From the NCBI GenBank assembly GCA_000827205.1, contig KN832558.1, positions 1,892,889 to 1,956,888 on the forward strand: 64,000 bases of DNA, given 5' to 3'. Shown in pieces: positions 10,301 through 21,700 of the stretch. The position numbers were made by a program, and so were the translations under genes. How positions within the stretch are numbered: the first letter of the stretch is position 1; every line of letters begins with the position of its first letter. The notes under the pieces were generated by a model. That model did no database searches. It was not told the origin of the DNA and saw nothing but the letters and a program-made list of their open reading frames with translations. Origin of the DNA: Plicaturopsis crispa FD-325 SS-3 (Eukaryota; Basidiomycota; Agaricomycetes; Amylocorticiales; Amylocorticiaceae).

Positions 10301-13300
10301 GTTGACAACAGCGGTGCGATGACAGCCAGGATCTTAGGGCGCAAATTTCTCAGGAGCGGGACACCGTTCGTCACCTTTCATTGCAGAAAGAGATCGAGCT
10401 CAAGGAACTCCAAGCGCGGTTGGACAAGACTGTACGTCCCCGATTTTGCTTTGCAAGGATTCCATTGACTAAAGCTTCTCGTTCAGACTCAAGAACTGTC
10501 GAAGACCCGTGAATCTTTAGTTGGCGCAGAGACTAGCAAGAAACATCTTGAAGAACGCGTCGAAGAGTTGACTAGACAGCTCCAGGGCAACGAAGAGAAA
10601 CTGGCTGTCTATGAGCGCAGGACCACTGGTGTCAACGGCGTTGCTCAACAAGTCGATACCAACTTGAGCCGAGAGCAACAGCTCGAATCTGAGGTCGCTG
10701 AGCTACGGTAATCGATTTCCTATTTTAATCCAACCCCACACTCATCTTGATCCTCTGTCTTAGTTCCGCCCTCAAGGTTGCCGAAATGGACCTGGCGACT
10801 GCGAGAAGCCATGTTCAGCAGTTCCAGGAGATTAGTCAAGCCAACGAGGCTGCACTAGCGACATTGAGTGGCACGTACGACGAATTCAAAGCCTCTACCG
10901 AGGCTCAAATCGCCCAGCATGAGGTCCGTAACTGCTTGTCAAAACTGCACCAGCCACATATTAATAGCTGTTATTCAGTCCGACTACAAGGCTCTTGAGG
11001 AGACGTTGCAATCTGTACAAGTAGAGCGAACACAGATGGCTGAAAAGCTAGGCGAACTTCAACACACGTACGACGCCGAGCGGACTGCTTGGATGAACGA
11101 CAAGAAAACCTTGGAGGACACCATCGTGGACATGAGCACTTCGGAGAAGCATACCGAGACCGACCGTGAGCTACGTGAGAGCGAGGCTCGGTCACAAGAA
11201 GAACGCGCCAGGGTCAGCAATACATCTATAGCTATCAGAGTACTTGCTGACACTGCATTCTTACAGGCCGCTGAAGAACGTTACGCACGCGAGGTCATCA
11301 CGCACGCTGAATCCATCAAGGCCGTCAAAGAGTACAAAGAGAAGCTCGTTGCCGCCGAAAATGCGGCTAGGAGTAGTCTTACGGCAGCCGAAACCGCCAA
11401 TGCGAAGTTAGCGAGCTCCGAGGCTAGCTGGAAGCAACAAAAAGAGGCCCTTGACAAGGAAATGTCGGATCTCAACAAAAGGTGCGCTCTCCTCAAAAAG
11501 TCCGTCTTTCCATGTACTTATGATTTGGTGGCCAAGATGTGTGGATCTCGCCACCCAGAACAGCACCCTTCTGCAACATCTTGAATCCGTTACTTCCCAA
11601 GCAAATCGCATACGACAGGCAGCAGATTCCTCTGCATCTGTTGGCACCAGCGAGGAGGGGACCGCCTCCGAAGATGCAGACACGAAGTTGTCAGAGTTGC
11701 GATCTGTGGTGTCTTATCTGCGCAAAGAGAAGGAAATCGTGGATCTTCAACTCGAATTGAGCAAGCAGGAGAACGTTCGCCTCAAATCACAAATCGACCA
11801 TCTGTCGCAGACCTTGGACGAAACCCGGGCTACCTTGTCGGAGGTATGATTTCCTAGCAGCGACGGTATTATACTACGATTAACAGTTATCACAGGAACG
11901 CGAGCGGGCTGTTGAAACAGCTGCCTCGGAGACTCAGCACGCTGAACTGATCGAGAGGATCAACCAACTGAACATTCTACGAGAGAGCAATGCCACGCTC
12001 CGATCTGACTGCGAATCTCACGCCAAGCGCTCTCGGGAATTGGACGCAAAGCTCAAGCAACTCTCAGCAGAACTCGATCCGGTCAAGGAGCAGGCTCGTG
12101 TCGCACAGGCTGAACTTGCTTCGCGTGATGCTCAACTGAAACGCCTTGAAGAGGAGAACCGGCGGTGGCAAGAACGTAACACCCAACTGCTCAGCAAGGT
12201 AGGGACCATGCTCACTCTGTCGATCATTTGTTCTGAAGTGGGGTCGCGTTAGTACGACCGCATCGATCCTGCAGAGGTGCAAGCCCTCAAGAACGAGATT
12301 GAGCAGCTCAAAGCGGAGAAAACCGAGGCTCAAGCTGCTAACGAGCAAACGATTGTCAGCCAGAAGCAACGCGTCAGTTTGAATCTCGTATCCCTGAGAC
12401 CTCCGGCTAACCACATGCATACATCAGATCGATGGGCTAGAAAAGAACATGAAAGCTCACCGAGAACAGCTCGCCAAGACAAATGCCAACTTCAGACAGC
12501 TGAAGTCTGAACACATGAAATCTGATTCAGCCAACAAAGATGTGCAGCAGCAATTGGAGACACTTCAGAGGGAGAAAGCTTCGTTAGAAAAGGCCCTTGC
12601 TGAAGAGAAACTTGCGAAACCCCAAGGCTCTGTAGAGAACGCTGCAGAGCAAGAACTCATTATTGTACGTTCTGCTCATAATTTCAAGTTTTCGCTAATC
12701 TGACTCAATTTGCAGGCTGCTTTACGGGATGAGCGGGATCGCTTGCTCGCTGAAAAGGCATCATGGACGGCCGCATCGAGCACCGCAACCGAAACGGCTC
12801 CTGCCACAGACGAGGACAAAGTTCAATGGGAGATTCAGAAGGCGGAACTGATCAAGGCTCGCGATGAAGCCGTTGCCCAGGTTAAGGTATTGACTCGTCT
12901 CCTCGTCCTACTAGTACGATAGTCTAACATTACCGTTAGGCTGCAGTCGAGGAAGTGAGGAAATCCAATGAAGAGACCAAGAATATTCGGTTCGCCAATG
13001 TGCGTATCTCTAGTTTACCCTGCTCTCTATCAACTCTAACAAATTACGTAGGAAAAATGCCAAACGCGACTCGAGCACCTGCAGAAGGCAAGGAATGCGG
13101 ACAACGAACGCTTTGCCGCCCAACAACAGGCCGCCGTCTCTGCTGCTATAGAAAAGGCCCGGAATGAGGCGGGCTCGTCTACTGACGGGGATGCTGCTGC
13201 TAAGCGCCTCGCAGAGGAGTTGCAAGCGCTAGAACAGCGCTTGACCCTCAAGCATCAGGCGGAGCTTCAAACGGCCGTCGAGGCCGCTAAAGCAGCGTCC

Positions 13301-14014
13301 CAAAGCACGGCACCTGGTGCGCCGGCTGATGATGCTGCCCAAAAAGCTGCTATCGAGGCTGCTGTTGCTGCTGCTGTTGCGGAAGTTCGGAGCCGCCACA
13401 CCGAGGAGCTCGCAGCCGCAGTAGAGAGTGGCAGGAGAGAGCAGGCAGCCAAAGGAAAGCTGAAGGACAGTCAATTAGTGAGGGCGCAAAATAAGGTGAA
13501 GGCCTTGGAGGCCCAGATACTCGAGTGGCGCCAGAAGGGCGTGGTGCCGCCAGAGTCAACGGACGCGCCCCCTGCACCTCCTGCCACGCCAATTGCTTCC
13601 TCTTCGACCGCTCCCTCAGTCCCCACCGCTCCACCTGCGACACCAACTGCCGGTTTGCCTCGCAAGCCATCGATCGATGTTCCTCCCTCCACAACACCAA
13701 CTCGTGGCGCCGTCCGCGGTGCTACTCGAGGTATTACCCGTGGGGTCACACGTGGATTGAATATACGTGGCGCTGCACCCGGTAGAGGGGGCTCTCCTGC
13801 GAGGGGTGGTGCACCGACAAACGCATCCGCCGGCCCTCCAGCAACGCAGCCAGGCGGTGTATCCATCATGGGCGCAGCAGCGAAGAGAGCTCGAGACGAG
13901 GGCGAAGGGTCCGCAGATGACTCCCTTGCAAAGCGCTTAAAGCCTGCTCCCGCAGAAAATGCTGGAGGATCCGGAAAGCCCGTAACTCTTCGACGACCAC
14001 CGCCGACCTCATAG
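7334..14014 (+). CDS. TPR/Mlp1-type nuclear basket nucleoporin (long coiled coil)
   Basis: Filament protein of the nuclear pore basket (metazoan TPR, yeast Mlp1/Mlp2, plant NUA), which anchors at the pore and acts in mRNA retention and export. The gene has many small introns (for example near 7737-7785 and 8941-8990) in about 6.7 kb. After a short basic start MKTRRKSRAAAAAASSQAAS and a Ser/Pro stretch, nearly the whole protein is heptad-rich Glu/Lys/Gln/Leu coiled coil. A segment around 9.0-10.3 kb (LQKQLEDLGRQVQVLLREL, SIGGLQEQNQKLLKIVREL) matches the conserved central Mlp1/TPR region. The tail is not coiled: a Pro/Ala/Thr stretch, an Arg-Gly repeat block (about 13700-13810) and a basic KRARDEGEG...LAKRLKP segment that could be a nuclear localisation signal. 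An ordinary coiled-coil protein is the alternative, but the order of segments and the RG/NLS tail fit TPR/Mlp1 well. Confidence 0.88.
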
Positions 14015-14460
14015 ACTTGATTTATCTCACATAGTTTTTCATCTGTATCATCATACTCATACACCGCATTGTAATACCAAAGGTCAATTTCTTGAATGAA
14101 CCGGGCCTGAGGCCTGAGGCCTGATATCAAGTCACAGACTCGAGCAGAAGTATATTTGAAGCATCAAGTACATGAACATCATCAGAGTAAGCGAGCAAAC
14201 AATGCGGGGCGTTAATGGACCGTGAAGAATATGCGTGACAGAAGCGTGCAGGATGAAGCAGAGTCATGAGGGATAATAACACGATAGCAGACAATATATA
14301 GCAGGAACGACGAAGACGACGAGGAGAGAAGATACCAGGAAGGATATAATGTCATGAATAAACGAGTGAATGAGAATGACGAAAGCGTGAACCGTGAATG
14401 GAGGATGAAATGAGGCGGAAATGATAAAGAAAACGAAAAGAGGAAAACGAAAACGAAAAA
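14015..14460. other. Convergent 3' region of TPR/Mlp1 and kinase genes, with purine-rich A-tract
   Basis: About 450 bases between two stop codons. It contains no gene I can support. The last part (about 14425-14460) is a purine tract built of GAAAAC/GAAAAG units, and a triple CCTGAGG motif lies near 14103-14122. These are probably 3' untranslated sequences. Confidence 0.5.
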
Positions 14461-17400
14461 TCAAGCCATGACAGTCCTTGAGAGCCGGCGAGAGGCAGTC
14501 TTCGCGGTCATGGCCTTAATGGCGCGACGAACGAAAGCAACGGTGTGGTTACCGTCATCCTTGTAGGTGTAATTGGGAGTGCTCATCATCCCAAGTTCAT
14601 CGACAGAGAGCGACATCCTGGTGTCGTCGCTCGATACAGGCGGGGGCATGCCGCGTCGACCAGCGGAGTGGAAGGTCCGACTGCTGCGCTTGCGCATGGC
14701 GAAGGTGTTGGGCGCACTAGAGACTGGTCCTCGGTTGTCAGAGCAGTAGCCCTTGCCTGCGCGCTTGACCCCAGATGTGGCCATAAGGAAGCGGTCATAA
14801 ACGCCCTCGACGCGGCGCTGGGCGGGAGAGTCGAGTGGCGACTGGGGCGGGTTCGCAGGTACCCTGGCGGGGTACGGCTCAACATGGAGCGGAGAAGACG
14901 TCAAGTCGTCAAAATTGACGGAACGTTCTCGACGGATGGGCGTGCTATCATCGAGAACGTTTGGTGTTGGCGTCAAAAACACACTCCGGTCCAAAACTGC
15001 GGACAGCCGAGGAGAGACTGCTGGCGCTGCCGCTGCACACGAGAAAGAGAGCTTCAGTTGTCAGTTATGAGATAAGAACACAAATCACTGACGTTTTTGT
15101 AATTGTAATTCCAGTTTGGAGACTGGGGTAATGGGTCGAAAGATATTCCCTTGCGACTTGGATTTCTCCTTCCGCTTCGACGGCGACCCCCAATCGAGTT
15201 CGTCCTCGGCATTCGCGGGGATGGGAGAACGCGTCGTGACCGTAGCACGGCGCTGTCGCCGCGGGGTCTCCATGATCGCCTTATCCGCCTCAGGCGCTGC
15301 GGATAAGGATACGTTGGTCGACACAAGGGAAAATGGATCTGTAGTGTCGGCGTGCGAGACACTGTCGTTGTTTGCGGTGACATACGCGGACGTAGACTGC
15401 TCTTGCAAGCCAGCCTCTTGGGAAAATATCTCGTTAGCAGCAAGCATCCGTCGTGGGAGACGCGAGCGGTTTGCGGATGTGTTCGTGTTGTTCGTGTTGG
15501 AGCGACTCAGACCGGCAGCAGCGGTGCGAGACACGGGGGCGATTGGTAGAGGTGGTAGGGGTGAGTCAACATGGGTACCGGTATTGGCAAACGTCTGGCG
15601 GGCGTCCTCAACCACCCCTGGGGTTGATTGTTAGCGAATATAAGCAATATAATATATATGTCTTACTCTCGACGTTCTGCATCCATAAAGTCATTCGGTC
15701 GACCTTGTTCTCGGCTGCCAGCTGTTCATTGTGCACAGAATGACGAACAACGGGCAGTGAGGAATTCGCTAGCAAGAGCAATCATCAGGATTCTAGTTTG
15801 CCATGAAAAAACTGTGGCACATACCCTCGCGAATGAGAGCATCGTCCTCCCACGATTCGCGCCGGCTGAGATTGTCCCGCGAATCGACTTCAGCCTCGTT
15901 TGACAAGGACAGTGCACCTGCAACCGAAGCCTTGTACATGCGTACACCTTTGTCTGAGAAATCATGTTAATAAATTTGAGACGCGCGCGCTCATGGTCCG
16001 GGACATACCAATGGACATCTTGATACTGTGTCCGAGAGCGCCGAGGCCGAGTGCAATCTCACTGGGAGTGGGTGCTAAGGGGAGCGGACGAGATAGTGAC
16101 TGGAACGATTCTAAGAATATGCGCAAATAGTCAGCAAGGACATACGTGAGATATGGATTGAGAACGTACCTCCGCTAGGTGTCGTGGGCGTTGGGGGCAA
16201 GGCGTCCGACTGCGTGGTAACGGAATGCGGGGAAACCTCTCGGGCACGTCGCGCCGTCTCGAGTTCCTCGTCACGTTCGCGCTCAATGTCCTCCAGCCGC
16301 GACATCTCCCGGAGACGCTCACGCTCGCGTTCCCAGTCGCGCACACGGTCCCGCACAATCGTACTCCTCTTCGTGCTGTCGTTGGTGGTGTTCATGCTCC
16401 TTTCCATGCTTGCATCGCCCTTCTTGTTGCGGTCAACACTAGCATTGGCTTTCTTGGAGCCTGCGTTCGTCAGGTCGATCAAAGCGCGCCCCCGGTGTTT
16501 GGCTTTTTCGTTGTCCTTGGTCTGGGCCTCCTTTGCTGGCCCTTTCTTGTTCTCGTTATGGTCATGGCGTATCCCAAGGATCCTTCGTGCTTTGGCGTTT
16601 GCGTTAGGGTGAGAGGTGGCGCTGGAGTCGGTCATAGTCGTCAAAGATACAGCATTCTCATTAGGCTCCTTGATTGGCGAAAGCGGCGCGGCGACAGGTT
16701 GTTTGCGACGCTGAGAGTCTGAAATATATAACGCAATCAGCACACATACGATACATCGCATTAGGCCATGCAACAGGGATGCCAAACAGCACAACAGAGA
16801 CACTATAACATACCTGGGGCGGTTAATTTGGGCTGAGACTTGGAGCGCGTGTGGGAGACAGGCACGCGGTTCTCCTTCGTCTTCGCAACCTCCTTCCTTG
16901 AGTTTGGAGGAACAACCGATGGCTTGTGTACCGCATCCTTGGCTGGCTTGGTAGGCGGAACGACGGCAGGCTTACGGCCCGACCATGGCGGCAGGACGTC
17001 CAATAGCCGTGATGTGGAGCCCTCTCGGTCACCGGCTCGCATTTTCTCGACCGCTGCCACGGATGAAGCGCGTTCTGTTGAGGAGTGTGTAAGTCAACGT
17101 CTACTATACGTTGAGAGAAGTGTACGCACTGTGTGAAGAAGACACGGACGCGACGGCGCTCATGCCGGCAGTCCAGTAGGCGTCATCCATGGCCTGCGCA
17201 GCTGTGCACCTCAAATCTGCGTTTGGCGATACCATACGGCGGAGCATATCCTCTGCACCACGGCTCATTTTCCAGGTTCCTACCCACTTGCCTCGCATCT
17301 GCAGATCTCATTAGCAGGAACCCACATAAAGCATGGGAGTCAACATACGGTGCGAGCCCAGTATTGCTCGAGGTCAGCCTTCGTAGCGAACACCTCCCCT

Positions 17401-18327
17401 TCTGCGTATTCGAATGGTGTACGGCCAACGAGGATTTCGAAAAGTGTTACTCCGAGCGACCAGATGTCGGCCTTGCGCGTGTCGTGTGGTAAGCCGCGTG
17501 CCCGTTCTGGGGACAGATACTACGCGCATGTACTGTGAGCTAATGAGGATATACAACATGTTGAGACCTACCTCAGGCGTGCCGTAGCTCAGAGTTGAGT
17601 GAAACGCGTCGCGTTTCCCCACATCGTACTTTTCCGCGAATCCAAAGTCAACAAGAACGGGTACGTTCGCATGCGAAAGGAGGATGTTGGCAGGTCTGTC
17701 AAACGCGTCATTAGTGGCAAGACTTGACGGGGTAAGAGCGCGACTCGCTTAATATCGTTATGTACGACGCCTCGTACGTGGAGGAACTGCACACCCGAGA
17801 GGAGGGAACGGAACCATTCCTTGGCTTGTGGCTCGGCAACCTCCACTGGAATGAGTGTCGGAAGGTACGACATGGTTATGAGCGCGTAAGAGGGCGTAAT
17901 GATGAACGAGTGAAATGGGATGATGGAAGGGTGCGGGTCGTGCTTGAACGCGCGCACTATCTTCATCTCATTCCACCTGTGAAGCGTCAGCGTTTGAGCG
18001 TGATAGATACGCCGTACAACTTACAGTGAACGAACGCGTGCAGCAGTGGTGCTGGTCTTGTTCCTATGCACAAGCTTGACCGCGACGTCCTCATCGCCAT
18101 CCTGAGCTCGGTCGAGTCCGTCCTGGGACTCTACATGTCGGTGTCGCCTTGGGCGGCACAACCAAACACTACCCCAGTTCCCGTAGCCAATCTTTCTCCA
18201 CCTCAGCAGGCAAACACGCGTGAGATACACGGAAAAGACATACCTCCTTGACGAAGTGCAGCCTGTCACCGAGTACGTTGTCGGATATAGAGAAAATGTC
18301 ATCTTGAGACTGCTGAGAGGCGTTCAT
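14461..18327 (-). CDS. Serine/threonine protein kinase with long basic C-terminal tail, HND catalytic loop
   Basis: The kinase domain occupies the N-terminal third and is split by many introns. Exon 1 starts [20 protein letters not shown] and joins to [14 protein letters not shown] (glycine-rich loop). Then come DVAVKLVHR (catalytic Lys), [16 protein letters not shown] (hinge region), VVHNDIK|PANILL (catalytic loop), [15 protein letters not shown] (DFG), [15 protein letters not shown] (activation segment), [20 protein letters not shown] and [18 protein letters not shown]. The catalytic loop reads HND where most kinases have HRD, so it is a non-RD kinase; Asp, Lys, Asn and DFG are all kept, so it should be active. 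The roughly 550-residue tail is low in structure: Lys/Ala/Pro-rich, an Arg/Glu helix ([20 protein letters not shown]) and many Ser/Thr-Pro sites. It resembles uncharacterised Agaricomycete kinases; I cannot assign a yeast orthologue. It is convergent with the nucleoporin gene. Confidence 0.85.
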
Positions 18328-18722
18328 GGGGGGCATATATTAGTACAGGACAAGGAGAAAGCAAAGCACGAAAGCAAGAAACAAGGAGCAACCAGGACAC
18401 GAACACGGACGTCGATCAACCTGAAATTGTGGCGGGCCTCGAGGAAACTCGAACACGGCCACAACAGACGTCAACAACGCGTCCCTAGTCGAGTGGCTGA
18501 AATTTACTCTTGTTTGCTCTCGTGATCGTTCCCCGCTTCGTTTTGCCTCGAGTCTCGCGAGCAGAAGCCTCGATCTTGAAACCTTGCTGGAACGCTACAG
18601 AAACTAGACACTTAAAACTATAGCAAGTCAAATCTAAACCTTAGCTCTTATGTACATTTGTAGTCCGTATAGCAACCTTGTCCAAAGCCTCGAAGCAAAA
18701 AAATAAAGTCCGTGTGTCCGAT
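18328..18722. promoter_or_regulatory. Kinase promoter and ABC transporter 3' flank
   Basis: About 395 bases between the kinase start and the ABC transporter stop, both on the - strand. Open frames here are short and show no family character. It must hold the kinase promoter; no defined element was recognised. Confidence 0.4.
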
Positions 18723-21700
18723 TCACGCGGTGCCAGCCGCCATCGCGTAAAGCGCGTCCTTGTCGCCACTCTCGTCGACCAGAGAGCGCAGGAATCCTTT
18801 CTCGTTTTGCAAGAGTACCGCAGGGCTGTCAAACTCGACCTGGAATTTGGAGGGATCAGCAAATGCTACGAACGGGTGTCGAGAAATCACTGACAATGTG
18901 CCCCGCATCAAGGACGATCTAGAAGTAAGGTCAAGTTAAATGAGCTTGCAGGATTCGCATGGGGTGGCACCTACAATCTTATCCGAGTCCATGACGGTTT
19001 GCAGACGGTGGGCAACGGTGAGAAGTGTGATATCGCCCCTCAGCTCGTGCCGCAGCGATGATTGGATGATGCTGTCCGTCTTGTAATCGATAGCCGAGGT
19101 CGCTATCCAGGTAACATTAGCGTTGCTTCTGGAAAACTAAAAGCAACCTTACCTTCGTCCAGTATGAGTAGCTTGCTCCCCCGTACGATAGCACGAGCCA
19201 AAGCGATAATCTGCCTCTGCCCGACGGACAGGTTTCCACCACCGTCAGCAATCGACGTATCCAGTGTGATGCGCCCCTCCGAAGAGAGGCTTTGAAGTGC
19301 TTTGAGACCAGCTGCGCGGAGAGCATCATTGAGTGTCGTATCGTCGTACTGTGAGAAGGGGTCCAAATTGTGTCGCAGGGTGCCGCTGAGAAGCTCGGGC
19401 TGCCAGGCGCAGATATCAGTCGGCGTGTGCACACCATGCAACGTAATCAACGATACGCACAACTTGCGGGATAATGGTGATGCTAGATCGAAGGGCTTCC
19501 AGATTGATAGAGTTCGTCGGGAGACCGTCGTAGTAGACATTGCCCTCGGTGATAATGCATCGCAGAAGCGACAATGTCAAGGAGCTCTTCCCACTTCCAG
19601 TACGACCAACTTCATATTCCATGGACCATCAGTAATGGCATGTCTCCGAGGGAGCTAGCATCACATACCAATACCGACACGTTCTCCCGACTTAATATGG
19701 AATGACAAATTGTGCAATATCTCGGGGCTGTCCGGAGAGTATCGCGCTGAAAGGTTCTCTACGCGAAGATCACCGCTAGCAGGCCAATAGGCGGGCGGTA
19801 CACCTTCGGCAGTAGGCTTGGCCTCCTGCTCAATGTTCACGTAGCCCAATATACGCTCGAGACTAGGCGCTGCAGTCAACCAAATGAAACGTAGAGTGAA
19901 GTCACTGCTACCTACCTGTTGCCTGGACACAGGACAAATGAAGTTGGTCAACACACTTTTCAGGGATGATATGCAATGGACCCACCTGTGACCTCGAAAT
20001 TATTCAAGATACGAACCCACCAGAGAATTGTCGAGCTGAATCCAATGACCATGTTCAAGGAGAAGCCGGTGTTCGAAGCATTGAGCGAAGACGTCGGCCC
20101 ATACACGATGTACGCGGCGAGACCTGCAGCGAGCAACGCGCCCAAGTTGTTAATCCGCACTGCGACCCACCGGTTCAGACCGTAGATGATCCTGGCGGCT
20201 CGCGTATAGCGATCTATGCGGCGCAATGATTCTTCTATAACCCTGGTTTGCGCACCATAAGCACGGATTGACGTCAACCCTGCTATGGCTGCCCCGAAGT
20301 GGCCCAGCACAGGAGCCTTGGCATTGGACACTTCGCGCTTGACGGACAGCTGTGCCCGAATATAAATCTGCCCGATTTGTGCCCCAAGAACAGCGACTGC
20401 CACGCTAGGAACGAGGAATACTGGCGTTAGAACCACGACAGCGCCGAATTTGGTGAGCATCCTGATAGTCTGGGATGATGAGGGGGCGTATTAGAAAGGA
20501 TCACAGCAGCACATAATTCGAAGCAATTATTCACCATCTCCATAAGGTCTTTCATTTCCTGTGGAACAGAACCGTCAACAGAGAAGATATCTTCCGTGCA
20601 GCGAGCGATAATCCGGGACGTCGGTGTCTTGTCCAACCACCTAGCCTATAATCAGTACCGTTCACTAAGGCAAACGCTCAATCATACCTCAGCGTCGTGC
20701 CGACCACAGAGTTGATGAGCCGCTGGTGCACGACCCTCGACGCCCTCAATGTTCCATAAGTGTACAGCGTAAGCGAGGCCGAATAAATGGCAAGGGACGC
20801 AAGGGAGATGAGCGTAAATAATGCCAGGTAGCTACACACCTCGTCAGTGACGTATACAGTACGTGTAAAAACCCCGACCTACTAGGACACGGACACGTCG
20901 CTGGAAGCGTGCAAGCTGTATTGGCGAGCCCAAAATCCGAGGAACCAAGTTTGGAGAGCCACTAGCAGCTCTGCACCGATCATTCCACCGAGGAATACAA
21001 TCCAGAAGAACAAGGAGAATTTTCCTCCGATGACAGAGGTATATAGATTGACTTTGAGTTGTTAGTTAGTGATTGCTTTTGAGGAGAGTAAAAGGCAATA
21101 CACACAGGCAGACCAAGTAACATGTCCCTCCGCAACTTCTTCAGCGACAATCAGTTTGCCGTCGCTCTTTCCTTTAGCATCTACGACGACGGGCTCAATG
21201 ACTGGGACAGGTTCCACACTCGCCGGTGTTCCCGTGCCTTCTGGGAATTCAGATAGGGAGGTGCTTTCATCCTGGACATCGAGGAGCAACGATTCCTGGC
21301 CCGTGACTTCACCATTCACCCCCACTGACACCACAAATTGTGCGAGGGAACTAAGCATCGACACGTTATGCGTCTGTAGCGCACGGTCAGCATCCGTATG
21401 AACCTGTCATGGCATTTGCGTACCACCAGGATAACTGTGCGGCCGCGTAAGAGATCGCCCTTGAGACATTTGTCCACGATCCACTTCGCCGTGTGCACAT
21501 CAAGAGCAGCTAGGACCTACAGGTAGGTGGTTTAGTTCAGGGAGACACCGGATAAGATGTGATCACAAACATCGTCTAAAAGAAGAATCTCTGCGGAAGA
21601 GTATACGGCGCGCGCTAATGTCAAGCGCGCCTAGAAGAAGGGTCAGTTTTATGCCAGTTTGCAGAATGAAGATTTCAATACCTTCTGCCCGCCACTAGAA

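Noticed and set aside
13471-14130. Minus-strand frame of about 219 codons
   Set aside because: Antisense of the Pro/Ala/Arg-Gly tail of the TPR/Mlp1 gene, whose low complexity keeps other frames open.
15085-15615. Minus-strand frame that could be a separate Ser/Thr-rich gene
   Set aside because: It is an exon of the kinase tail, linked to neighbours by short introns in the same direction.
16184-16722. Plus-strand Ser/Arg and hydrophobic frames
   Set aside because: Antisense of the kinase tail's Arg/Glu-rich helix.
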